Source: Micromonospora rhizosphaerae
GTDB lineage: Bacteria > Actinomycetota > Actinomycetes > Mycobacteriales > Micromonosporaceae
Assembly: GCF_900091465.1 (NCBI RefSeq)
Contig: NZ_FMHV01000002.1
Coordinates: 4,278,001-4,342,000 of the forward strand
Length of the DNA: 64,000 nucleotides
Direction of reading: 5' to 3'
In this document: in pieces, positions 53,150 through 60,776 of the stretch
Layout: the number at the start of each line of letters is the position of its first letter
How positions within the stretch are numbered: the first letter of the stretch is position 1
Position numbers and translations under genes: made by a program
Notes under the pieces: model-generated
Databases searched by the model: none
What the model was told of the DNA's origin: nothing
The model's input: only the letters and a program-made list of their open reading frames with translations

Positions 53150-54634
53150 ACCGGATGTCCGGTGCCTGTTGTGGATCCTCGCTGTGTGGGCGAGCGACTC
53201 CCCACCGGGTGGTGGGGCGGGCCTCCGCGGGCCAACTGATCCTCGCGCCGTCCGGGGTGGGCGGCGGGGGTCACGTCGGGACCGGCCGGTACCGGGGAGG
53301 TGTCGGCCGGCTCGACGGTGCGTGACCACCTGCGGCAGCACGACGGCTGTCTCGGTGGTGGGTCCGCCGCCCGGGGTGCGGGTGGCGATGCTGGCCGCCG
53401 CGACGAGGTCGCGGTGCCCGGAGAAGTGGCAGTGTGGGCAGGACAGGGTCCGGCCGCGGGGTTTCGGCACCCGCCTACCGCAGGTGGGGCAGGTGGAGGA
53501 GGTGCCGCGTTCGTCGACCAGCCGGACGGTGATGCCGGCGAGGGTGGCCTTGTCGGTGAGGACCTGGATGAGGCGGCCGATCTGCCACTGCCGCAGCCGC
53601 AGGTTGTGCCGCCGCCCCGCCGGCAGGTCCAGCACGCCGCGGGGGTCGCCGACGTGCAGCACACCGATACGCTGGCGGACCGCCCAGGAGATGACCGTTC
53701 GGGCGGCTTCGTGCTGGGCCTGACGGATCCGCCGCCGATGCCGGCCCTCCACGAGGCGGGCCCGGCGGCGGTACTTGCGCCACCGCCTCGACCCTTTCTC
53801 GCCCGGCTTCGGCGCCCGGCGGGCGACCGCACGTCTGCGGGCTTTGGTGTCGGCCAGGTGCATGCGGTGCTCGGCGCGGATCGCCCGCCCGGACACCAAC
53901 AGGCCCTCCCCGTCCGGGCCGGCCACCGCGTAGGGGTGGATCACACCGAGGTCCACCCCGGCCACCCGGCCCGGGTCCGGTTCCTCACCTGCCGGGTAGA
54001 CCGTGATCGGGACTTCGGCGGTGACATCGAGAAACAGGCGGCCAGCCTCAGACAACAGGGTGATCGACCGGACCTGCTCCACCGGATACGGCAGATCCCG
54101 AGCCAGCCGAACCCACAACTGAGACGTGCCCTTAGCGGTGGGGATCCGTACCCGGCGCCCATCGAGGGTGAATGTGCCGTGGTACCAGCGCACCGGCAGC
54201 AACCCCCGCCGGCGGCGCGGGAACCGGGCCGACAGGTCACCGGCCTTGCGGCGTTTCGCCGCCCCGAACCACGCATCGGAGAACCGGCGCAACACCGACC
54301 GGGCACCCGTGGTGTCCAGCTCCGCGAACGTGCCCGGCCCGGACGCCGCCAACTCCCGACACAACTCCTGATACCCGACCAGCGGCGAATCGTGGCGGCG
54401 GCGCCGCCACGCGTTGACCTCCAACACGCACGCCCACACATCGCCGGCCGAGCGCAGCAGCCCGAAACACCGCCGCCGCTGCCCGGGCGTCACCCGCAAC
54501 GCGACGCGCGCAGTGCGGTGCACCACCGAAGGCGCGCACGGATCCCGACGACGAGGCACGAACCGAGCCAACACCACCGGTACGACACTTTCACAGCTGC
54601 GGCCGACCCGGCGAACGTTAGTGGACACCGGCAC
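53141..54634 (-). CDS. tnpB: TnpB-like RNA-guided nuclease/transposase accessory protein (first copy)
   Basis: A 497-residue frame from GTG 54634; the true start may be a little inside (VVHRTARVALRVTPGQRRRC is where family similarity begins). It shows an OrfB-type N-terminal part (SDAWFGAAKRRKAGDLSARF) and RuvC I AGVDLGVIHPYAVAGPDG with the first Asp. The C-terminal zinc ribbon is STCPTCGRRVPKPRGRTLSC followed by PHCHFSGHRDLVAAASIA, with the last RuvC Asp in HRDL. Where most TnpB proteins have a catalytic Glu (often in an E-[DN]-L motif), this one reads IGVLHVGDPRGVLDL, so the nuclease may be altered or inactive. It lies between the penicillin acylase and amidohydrolase genes. Confidence 0.85.
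   Translation of the reverse strand: MPVSTNVRRVGRSCESVVPVVLARFVPRRRDPCAPSVVHRTARVALRVTPGQRRRCFGLLRSAGDVWACVLEVNAWRRRRHDSPLVGYQELCRELAASGPGTFAELDTTGARSVLRRFSDAWFGAAKRRKAGDLSARFPRRRRGLLPVRWYHGTFTLDGRRVRIPTAKGTSQLWVRLARDLPYPVEQVRSITLLSEAGRLFLDVTAEVPITVYPAGEEPDPGRVAGVDLGVIHPYAVAGPDGEGLLVSGRAIRAEHRMHLADTKARRRAVARRAPKPGEKGSRRWRKYRRRARLVEGRHRRRIRQAQHEAARTVISWAVRQRIGVLHVGDPRGVLDLPAGRRHNLRLRQWQIGRLIQVLTDKATLAGITVRLVDERGTSSTCPTCGRRVPKPRGRTLSCPHCHFSGHRDLVAAASIATRTPGGGPTTETAVVLPQVVTHRRAGRHLPGTGRSRRDPRRPPRTARGSVGPRRPAPPPGGESLAHTARIHNRHRTSGER
54613..54630 (-). repeat. Right inverted repeat of the TnpB element
   Basis: GAACGTTAGTGGACACCG on the plus strand, the perfect reverse complement of 53132-53149. 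On the minus strand it lies in the first codons of the tnpB frame. Confidence 0.9.
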
Positions 54635-54675
54635 TAGCGCCCGGGTCGATCTTGTAGGTGATCTTGCAGTGGTGG

Positions 54676-56307
54676 TCAGGAGCGTTCGTAGACGACGGTG
54701 CCGTTCGCGATCGTGTGGGTGACGCGAGCGTCGGCCGGGAGTCCCGCGCCGGCGGCGAACAGATTGCGGTCGAGCACGGCCAGGTCCGCGCGCTTGCCGA
54801 CCGCGATCGTGCCGCCGTCGGCGTCGTGGTTGACGTACGCCGAGCCGGCGGTGAAGGCGGCGAGCGCGACGGGTAGCGGCAGCGCCTGTGCCGGTAGCAA
54901 CGGCGTGTTGCCGCGGCTCTCCGGGTCGATCCGGGTCACGGCGACCTCGATCTCCTCGAGCGGGTTCGCGGTCGTCACCGACCAGTTGCTGCCCATGGCG
55001 AGGGTGGCGCCGGAGCGCAGCAGATCACCGAAGGGGTACTGCAGCTCCGCCCGCTCCCGGCCGAGGAACGGCAGCGTCAGCTCCTCCATCTGCGGCTCCA
55101 TCTGCGCCCAGTAGGCCTGGCAGTTCGCGGTCACGCCCAACTGCCGGAAGCGCGGCACGTCCTGCGGTTGGACGAGTTGCAGATGGGCGATGTGGTGACG
55201 GTTGTCGGTGCGCCCATTGGCCGTACGGGCGGCCGCGACCGCGTCGAGGCCGTTGCGTACGGCGCGGTCGCCGATCGCGTGCAGGTGTACCTGGAAGTCG
55301 AGCCGGTCCAGCTCGGTCACCGCGGCGGCGAGCAGCTCGGCATCGACGTACGTCAGGCCGCGGTTGTCGGTGTGACCGCCGCAGCCGTCGCAGTACGGCT
55401 CGAGCAGGGCTCCGGTGTAGTTCTCCAGCACGCCATCGGTCATGATCTTGACCGTGCTCGGGTGGAAGCTGCCGACCGTCGCGGACTCGCGCTGGGCGAG
55501 GAACTCGGGGATCTGGTCCAGGCCGCGGTGCCGGTCCCACGACAGGGCACCGACGACCCGGGCCGCGAGCCGACCGGACGCGGCGAGCGACCGGTACGCC
55601 TCCAGGGTGCCGGGCGTCACCCAGGCGTCCTGCCATCCGGTGATGCCCAACGAGTGCAGGTGCTCCTGGGCGTTGAGGATGGCCTCCTCCCACTCGGTGC
55701 GCCCGGGCAGCGGCACGTAGCGGTCGTTGAAGCTGTACGCCGCGCCCTCGTGCAGCGTGCCGGTCGGCTCGCCGGTGTCCGGGTCGCGCTCGATCCGGCC
55801 GTCTTCGGGGTCCGGGGTGTCCCTGGTGATGCCCGCGACCGCGAGTGCCTTGGAATTGACCCACGCCCCGTGCACGTCCCGGTTGAACAGGAAGACCGGT
55901 CGGTCCGGCACGATCGCGTCCAGGTCCTCCTTGCGGGGGGTGCCGCCCGGGAAGGACTCCATCGCCCAGCCGCCACCGATGATCCAGGGCTGGTCGGGGT
56001 TGTCGGCCGCATAGCGCGCGATCCGGTCCAGGTACGCCGGCCGGCCCACCAGATCGTTGAGCCAGACCCGGAGCCGGTTGCGCCCGGCGAAGGGCGCGTG
56101 AATGTGGGCGTCCTGGAATCCCGGCAGCACCATCCCGCCGGCGGCCTCGATCACCCTGGTCCGCGCGCCGATGAGCTCGGACACGGGCTCCGAGCCGACC
56201 GCGACGATCCGGTCACCGCGTACGGCGATCGCGTCGGACCAGCTGCGGGCGGCGTCGACGGTGTAGACGTCGGCGCCGGTGATGACGAGGTCGGCGTGCT
56301 CGGTCAA
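54676..56307 (-). CDS. Amidohydrolase family protein (YtcJ-like)
   Basis: A 543-residue metal-dependent hydrolase from TTG 56307 with GAGAGGTGGAAGG upstream. Metal ligands appear in LPGFQDAHIHAPFAGRNR (HxH), and His in VHLHAIGDRAVRNGLDAV and RHHIAHLQLVQPQDVPRF, with Asp/Asn in ATLAMGSNWSVTTANPLEEI. A C-terminal beta-sandwich completes the fold (GTIAVGKRADLAVLDRNLFA). The length fits the Amidohydro_3 group, which hydrolyses N-acyl or N-formyl compounds. It is the last gene of a leftward run with the secreted matrixin cluster (16 bases between stops and starts). Confidence 0.9.
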   Translation of the reverse strand: MTEHADLVITGADVYTVDAARSWSDAIAVRGDRIVAVGSEPVSELIGARTRVIEAAGGMVLPGFQDAHIHAPFAGRNRLRVWLNDLVGRPAYLDRIARYAADNPDQPWIIGGGWAMESFPGGTPRKEDLDAIVPDRPVFLFNRDVHGAWVNSKALAVAGITRDTPDPEDGRIERDPDTGEPTGTLHEGAAYSFNDRYVPLPGRTEWEEAILNAQEHLHSLGITGWQDAWVTPGTLEAYRSLAASGRLAARVVGALSWDRHRGLDQIPEFLAQRESATVGSFHPSTVKIMTDGVLENYTGALLEPYCDGCGGHTDNRGLTYVDAELLAAAVTELDRLDFQVHLHAIGDRAVRNGLDAVAAARTANGRTDNRHHIAHLQLVQPQDVPRFRQLGVTANCQAYWAQMEPQMEELTLPFLGRERAELQYPFGDLLRSGATLAMGSNWSVTTANPLEEIEVAVTRIDPESRGNTPLLPAQALPLPVALAAFTAGSAYVNHDADGGTIAVGKRADLAVLDRNLFAAGAGLPADARVTHTIANGTVVYERS

Positions 56308-56322
56308 CCTTCCACCTCTCGG

Positions 56323-56706
56323 TCAGGCGCAGTTGAGGGCCTTCTCCAGGCGCCAGCCCAGACGATCGTCGTTGCGGTAGGACAGGACGGCCGTCGCCTT
56401 GCCCTGCCCGTCGGCGAACGTGATGTCGGTGCGCTCGTCGGACTTGTAGGCGACCTTGCGGCCACCGGAGAATGCGCCACCCTGCGCGGCGGCCCATGCC
56501 GCCGCCAGTTCCTGTGGCGTCCGCGTCTCCTTCGTCGTGTCATCATGATCGACGTTGGTCGAGGTGACCTGACCGCCGGAGCAGTCCAGTAGGGTTTCAG
56601 GGTCCGCCGCTTCCGCCTTGTCTGAGCAGCCCGCGGTGAGGGCAGCCGCGGTCACCGCGGCCAGGGCGCCCAGAGTTGCGCGCTGAATCCTTGTCGATGT
56701 GCTCAT
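56323..56706 (-). CDS. Small secreted lipoprotein (paralogue 2 flanking the matrixin)
   Basis: A 127-residue protein from ATG 56706 with a lipoprotein signal: TRIQRATLGALAAVTAAALT followed by AGCSDKAEA (lipobox TAGC). The mature part LLDCSGGQVTSTNVDHDDTT, KETRTPQELAAAWAAAQGG and TAVLSYRNDDRLGWRLEKAL, ending NCA, is clearly homologous to the protein at 57537-57944, with the same two cysteines (probably one disulfide). No known domain was recognised. The pair encloses a metalloprotease gene, which suggests a shared extracellular role. Confidence 0.82.
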   Translation of the reverse strand: MSTSTRIQRATLGALAAVTAAALTAGCSDKAEAADPETLLDCSGGQVTSTNVDHDDTTKETRTPQELAAAWAAAQGGAFSGGRKVAYKSDERTDITFADGQGKATAVLSYRNDDRLGWRLEKALNCA

Positions 56707-56851
56707 GGAGAGCTCCCTTCAGCCTGCATGTCAACCTGGGGCCAGGTTGCCGACCGAGCTGAGATTGGACGTTCCGGTGGGGCCGGCGGTTCACGCCAAT
56801 CCGCGCCGGCTGCCGCCACCCGAGGGGCGGCAGCGGCCGGCGCGGGGCGGA

Positions 56852-57523
56852 TCAGTAGGCGCCGTCGTAGGTGTGGATGTCGTGCGTGGCGACCGTGCGT
56901 TGGCGCTCGGTGCCGTTGTAGATCGTCGGGCACATGGTGCTGCGGGTGCTGTCGTCGGGGCAGGCGGAGTCGCTCTCCGCGATGTGCTCCCAGAAGCCGA
57001 GAGCGTGGCCGAACTCGTGGGTCGCGGTGCTCCAGAAGTCGGCGTTACCACCGGGATTGTCGCCGGTGCCGTTGTACCAGTTCGACCGGGTGCTGTCGAA
57101 CTCGATGGTGAAGTTGTAGATCGTGCCGCTGCCGGTGCAGAGCCGGGTCGCCCCCAACGTGCTCGTACTGAGGTAGTCGAGGTTGTTCCAGAAGCCCGCT
57201 CCGGTGTTGACGCCCGAGATGCCGCAGGGGTTGCCGGCCGTGCCGTGGTTGACGTCGTCGGCGAGAGTCCAGAAGACGGTGGGCTCGCCGGAGTTGGTCG
57301 CGTTGTTCCACTGCTCCTTGCCGTCCCACACTCGGCTGCGCCAGGCGCCGGTCGGGAAGCCGGTGTTGAGGCCGTATGCGATTGAGGCGTTCGACGGCCA
57401 CCGACCCCGGGTGAAGTAGGTGCTCACGGTGTGCGCCTGCCCGGCGGACGGCGTCACTACGACGAATCCGGCGGCCGCGAGCAGGGTCGCCAGGAAGATC
57501 CGCACGATCTTGATGGTGTTCAC
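56852..57523 (-). CDS. Secreted matrixin-type zinc metalloprotease
   Basis: A 223-residue protein from GTG 57523 with GGGGAG upstream. A Sec signal peptide (KIVRIFLATLLAAAGFVVVT to about residue 30, AGQAHT) is followed by a single catalytic domain. The zinc motif is THEFGHALGFWEH (HExxHxxGxxH), and downstream STMCPTIYNGT supplies the Met-turn, together the metzincin signature. Mid-domain features GRWPSNASIAYGLNTGF and TIYNFTIEFDSTRSNWYNGT resemble small actinobacterial matrixin relatives. Four other Cys residues could form disulfides. Two homologous small secreted proteins flank it; they could be partners, substrates or inhibitors. Confidence 0.9.
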   Translation of the reverse strand: MNTIKIVRIFLATLLAAAGFVVVTPSAGQAHTVSTYFTRGRWPSNASIAYGLNTGFPTGAWRSRVWDGKEQWNNATNSGEPTVFWTLADDVNHGTAGNPCGISGVNTGAGFWNNLDYLSTSTLGATRLCTGSGTIYNFTIEFDSTRSNWYNGTGDNPGGNADFWSTATHEFGHALGFWEHIAESDSACPDDSTRSTMCPTIYNGTERQRTVATHDIHTYDGAY

Positions 57524-57536
57524 GCCCGGACTCCCC

Positions 57537-57944
57537 TCACGCGCACTCGATGGCGGACTCGAGGCGCCAGCCGAGGTTGGCGTCCCGTTCGTAGGACAAC
57601 ACCGCGACGACTCGCCCCGCGGTGTTGGTGAAGGCCACGTCGCGGCCGTTCTCGGTGGAGAAGGCGTCGCGGTGGGCCACCGGCTGGAAGTCCGGACGCT
57701 GTCCCGCCATCCCGTTGGCCCAGGCGTCGGCCAGCTGGCCCGGGGTGCGCGTCTCCTTCGTGGTCGAATCGTGCGTCACCTCGGTCGTGATGAACCGGTC
57801 CCCGGAGCACTGCAGATAGGTTGCCGGATCCGGTCGGGCGGCGTCGGCCGACCGCCCCGAGATGACAAGGATGGCGGCCATGAGCGCGAACGCGATGACC
57901 ACCGCCCCGATGATCTGGGCATGGAGCCGTTCTCGATGCTGCAT
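57537..57944 (-). CDS. Small membrane-anchored/secreted protein (paralogue 1 flanking the matrixin)
   Basis: A 135-residue protein from ATG 57944 with GGAAGGGACC upstream. A hydrophobic N-terminal segment (IIGAVVIAFALMAAILVISG) acts as anchor or signal. The outer domain YLQCSGDRFITTEVTHDSTT, KETRTPGQLADAWANGMAGQ and VVAVLSYERDANLGWRLESA ends IECA, and aligns throughout with 56323-56706, including both cysteines and the TTKETRTP and GWRLE motifs. It has no recognised family. It is the first gene of the leftward group, preceded by an AT-rich promoter region. Confidence 0.8.
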   Translation of the reverse strand: MQHRERLHAQIIGAVVIAFALMAAILVISGRSADAARPDPATYLQCSGDRFITTEVTHDSTTKETRTPGQLADAWANGMAGQRPDFQPVAHRDAFSTENGRDVAFTNTAGRVVAVLSYERDANLGWRLESAIECA

Positions 57945-58270
57945 AGTGGTCCCTTCCACCATCAGCGAACAGATCGGCTCAGGCTATCTACACATCTACA
58001 TATTTACAATGATCACAAACGGTGCTCGCCCTTGAATTCCCGGCCTTTCCGGCCATTGCCTTCTGTCTATAAATTGACACGTGTCTCGATCCGTGGGACC
58101 AACCCGGAAGCCGTGCGCGGCGGTGACGGTTTACGCGGCGACCCTGCACCGGGTCAAGGACGCTCTGCTACTGATGCCTATGCCGCTCCGTCATAAAAAT
58201 GACGGAGCGGCATAAGGGCGAATCGAGCTATTCAGTGGGAAGCGCGGCGAAACTCGATCCGCCTTACCTG
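57945..58270. other. AT-rich intergenic region with promoter-like sequence
   Basis: The stretch 57980-58080 is markedly AT-rich for this genome, with runs such as CTACACATCTACATATTTAC on the plus strand and TATAAATTGACA at about 58068-58079. On the minus strand, TGTAAATATGTAGATGTGTAG could hold the promoter of the matrixin group. No open frame was supported. A strong hairpin at 58179-58214 separates it from the DUF4326 gene. Confidence 0.45.
58179..58214. terminator. Perfect 15-base-pair hairpin
   Basis: TATGCCGCTCCGTCA (58179-58193) pairs perfectly with TGACGGAGCGGCATA (58200-58214) around the loop TAAAAA. It lies about 57 bases after the DUF4326 stop. It is the most stable small hairpin noticed and could end transcription in either direction, although a U-tract is lacking outside the stem. 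Confidence 0.6.
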
Positions 58271-58597
58271 CTACGGGAGGCTCGACGTCGGCAGCGAGTC
58301 GGCGAGTTCCGCGATCACCTCGGCGTGACAGCGCTCCGGCACACACCAGCAACCGAGCCTGCGCCCGCGCAGTTCGGGGAGGAGGGCGAGGAGGTCGGGG
58401 CGGCCGAGCAGGTACGCGCGGTACTTCTCGAGGACCTCCGCACGGGTGCCGTCGGGGCCGGGGCGGTACGGGCTGGACAAGGGGGAGCCCGGGAGACGCC
58501 AGCCGCCGCGATACATGGCGCGCCCGACATAGATCACGTCGGCGTACGCCGGGTCGTCGCGGTGGCCCTTCAGGTTCACGACCGTGGTTGCCTGCAT
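58271..58597 (-). CDS. DUF4326 domain-containing protein
   Basis: A 108-residue protein from ATG 58597 (MQATTVVNLKGHRDDPAYAD). The DUF4326 pattern is complete: VIYVGRAMYRGGWRLPGSPL, LEKYRAYLLGRPDLLALLPE and RGRRLGCWCVPERCHAEVIA. The CWCxPxxCH motif is the conserved core and probably binds a metal. Members occur in phages and actinobacteria and have no established function. A hairpin follows the gene. Confidence 0.9.
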   Translation of the reverse strand: MQATTVVNLKGHRDDPAYADVIYVGRAMYRGGWRLPGSPLSSPYRPGPDGTRAEVLEKYRAYLLGRPDLLALLPELRGRRLGCWCVPERCHAEVIAELADSLPTSSLP

Positions 58598-58672
58598 GGT
58601 TCAGCAAACGTACCCTGCAGCGCGGCGCTGCCGGTGGCGCCGCGACGTCCCAGTCGTTGAGGAGTGGTCCGC

Positions 58673-59851
58673 ATGCCCGGGGCTCTTGACGGGGTGCTCG
58701 TCGCCGATTTCAGCAGGGTTCTCGCCGGCCCGTACGCCACCATGCTCCTGGCCGACCTCGGCGCCGACGTGGTGAAGGTGGAACGGCCCGGCGCGGGCGA
58801 CGACACCCGGGCCTGGGGTCCGCCGTACGACGGCGACGGCACCGCCACCTACTACCTGTCCGTCAACCGCAACAAGCGGTCGGCGGCGCTGGACCTGACC
58901 GATCCGGACGACCTGGCCACCGCTCGGGGCCTGGCGCACCGGGCGGACGTGATCGTGCAGAACTTCCGCCCCGGCACGATGGAGCGCTACGGCCTGGGTT
59001 ACGCCGACATCGCGGCCGCCAACCCGGGCGCCGTCTACTGCTCGATCACCGGCTTCGGCTCCGGCTCCGGCGCCGACCGGCCCGGATACGACCTGCTCGT
59101 CCAGGCCGTCGGCGGGCTGATGAGCGTCACCGGAGCCCAGCCCGGGGAGCCGGTCAAGGTCGGGGTGGCCGTGGTCGACGTGATCACCGGGCTGCACGCC
59201 ACGGTCGGCATCCTGGCCGCGCTGCGTCACCGCCAGGCCACCGGCGCCGGCCAGCACGTCGAGGTCAACCTGCTCTCGTCGTTGCTGTCCGCGCTGGTCA
59301 ACCAGGCATCCGGCTACGTCTCAGCCGGCGTGGTCCCGGGCATCCTGGGCAACGCGCACCCCAGCATCGTGCCGTACGAACTGCTGCCCACCTCCGACCG
59401 GCCGCTCGCGGTGGCGGTCGGCACCGACGCGCAGTTCACCGCGCTGTGCCGGGTGCTGGGCATCCCGGCCGTCGCCGAGGAGCCGCGCTACGTCAGCAAC
59501 GCCAACCGGGTACGCCACCGCGAAGCGCTCATCGCCACGTTGTCCGAGCGGACGGCGCTGCGTTCCGCCGACGACCTGGCCGCGGCGCTCCGCGGCGTCG
59601 GGGTGCCGTCCGGGCCGGTGAACGACCTCGCCGGGGCCTTCGGCCTCGCCACGGAACTGGGACTGGCGCCGGTGGTGGACATCGACGGGCCGGACCGGTC
59701 GCAACCAGTCCGGCAGGTCGCCAACCCGATCACGCTGTCCGGTACGCCCGCCGGCTATCACCGGCCACCGCCCCGGCTCGGTGAGCACACCGCAGAGGTG
59801 CTCAACTGGCTCGCTCCTGCGCCAAGCGCCCCGCCCACCCAGGACGTGTGA
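58673..59851 (+). CDS. CaiB/BaiF-type CoA transferase
   Basis: A 392-residue protein from ATG 58673 with GAGGAG upstream. An in-frame GTG at 58664 is closer to the ribosome-binding site and less likely. Family III CoA-transferase features are VADFSRVLAGPYATMLLADL, GADVVKVERPGAGDDTRAWG, NRNKRSAALDLTDPD, and RPGYDLLVQAVGGLMSVTG with the catalytic Asp. The conserved PVKVGVAVVDVITGLHATVG follows. It transfers CoA between carboxylic acids without a ping-pong thioester to Glu, as in formyl-CoA or carnitine-CoA transferases. Acyl specificity is unknown. Confidence 0.92.
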   Translation: MPGALDGVLVADFSRVLAGPYATMLLADLGADVVKVERPGAGDDTRAWGPPYDGDGTATYYLSVNRNKRSAALDLTDPDDLATARGLAHRADVIVQNFRPGTMERYGLGYADIAAANPGAVYCSITGFGSGSGADRPGYDLLVQAVGGLMSVTGAQPGEPVKVGVAVVDVITGLHATVGILAALRHRQATGAGQHVEVNLLSSLLSALVNQASGYVSAGVVPGILGNAHPSIVPYELLPTSDRPLAVAVGTDAQFTALCRVLGIPAVAEEPRYVSNANRVRHREALIATLSERTALRSADDLAAALRGVGVPSGPVNDLAGAFGLATELGLAPVVDIDGPDRSQPVRQVANPITLSGTPAGYHRPPPRLGEHTAEVLNWLAPAPSAPPTQDV

Positions 59852-60052
59852 TGGCCAACCCGAGGAAACTCACCGCCAGCCATGGGACCTGGCGGCGCCG
59901 TGGTTCGTCGATGCGCTGGTCGGTGGACTCGCCGGCCTGCTCGTGGTCATCCCGCTGCTTCGGCGAGATCGTGGTTAGTCAGCCCGAGGCGCGGGGTATG
60001 CGGCGTTCGAGACACGTATGTCGAGGAACGCCGAGGGTCGAGGTGGCAACTG

Positions 60053-60757
60053 ATGGTCGCCCGGGTCGATCTGTCGCGGCTGCGTGCGCTGCTCGGCGCG
60101 GGCGCTCAACTCGTCGAGGTGCTGCCCGCCGTCGAGTACGCCGACCAGCATCTGCCCGGGGCGGTCAACATCCCCCTCAAGACCCTCAATCCCGACACGA
60201 CCGCTGCCCTCCATCGCACCCGCCCCGTGGTCGTCTACTGCTGGGACGGCCTTTGAGACATGAGCCCACGAGCCGCGTGCCGGCTCGAAGCCCTCGGGTT
60301 CACCGACGTCAACGACTACGCTGCGGGCAAGGTGGACTGGCTCGCGCACAACCTGCCCACCGAGGGGGCGGCGGCCAACGCACCTACCGCCGGTAGCCGC
60401 CTGCGCCACGACGTCCCCACCGCCGCGCCTGACGAGACGCTCGCCGCCGTCCGGGCCCGCGTCGACGCCTCCCCTTACCGGTTCGCTCTCGTTCTCGCCA
60501 GCGATCGCACCCTGCTCGGCCGGCTTCGGCACGCCGCCCTCGCCACCGCCCCCGGCGCCGCAGCCCACGAAGTGATGGAACCCGTTCTCTCGACACTGCG
60601 CCCCCACCTGGCCCTGGCTGGCGTCGCATCCGACCTCCGCGACCACCACCTGACCTACGCGATCATCACCGACCCGGAAGGGCACCTGCTGGGCACGGTT
60701 CACCTCCAGGACTTGACAGGCGGTGCCGGGCACGACGGTCACGCCAAGCCCAGGTGA
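60053..60757 (+). pseudogene. Rhodanese-CBS protein interrupted by an in-frame TGA
   Basis: From ATG 60053 the frame MVARVDLSRLRALLGAGAQL reads through a rhodanese-like domain to RPVVVYCWDGL, then TGA (60254-60256), then in the same frame DMSPRAACRLEALGFTDVND, YAAGKVDWLAHNLPTEGAAA and a CBS-like C-terminal part (DETLAAVRARVDASPYRFAL, TYAIITDPEGHLLGTVHLQD). Relatives have Cys between WD.L and DMSPRAA, so TGC has become TGA. The second part could restart at ATG 60260. Most likely a nonsense pseudogene, but the frame is otherwise undamaged. Confidence 0.75.
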
Positions 60758-60776
60758 GGCATGGCGACGATGTCCC

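Larger units (their letters stand above)
53132..54630 (-). mobile_element. TnpB-bearing insertion element with 18-bp perfect inverted repeats
   Basis: The 1499-base segment is bounded by CGGTGTCCACTAACGTTC (53132-53149) and its exact reverse complement at 54613-54630. The match extends imperfectly into CACTAG-like flanks. The only gene inside is a leftward tnpB, whose frame uses the repeats: GTG-TCC-ACT-AAC-GTT near the start and GAA-CGT-TAG as the stop. No tnpA (Y1 or serine transposase) is present. Terminal inverted repeats are not a normal feature of IS200/IS605 or IS607 elements. Confidence 0.75.

Noticed and set aside
59852-60052. Possible small membrane gene after the CoA transferase (frame with ALVGGLAGLLVVIPLLRRDR)
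   Set aside because: The hydrophobic run has no start codon of its own outside the upstream gene, and the neighbouring frame from ATG 59851 loses coding character after 13 codons.
60254-60300. Selenocysteine insertion signal after the in-frame TGA
   Set aside because: Short GC hairpins occur by chance in this genome and no selenocysteine genes are in the window; kept only as a minor alternative.
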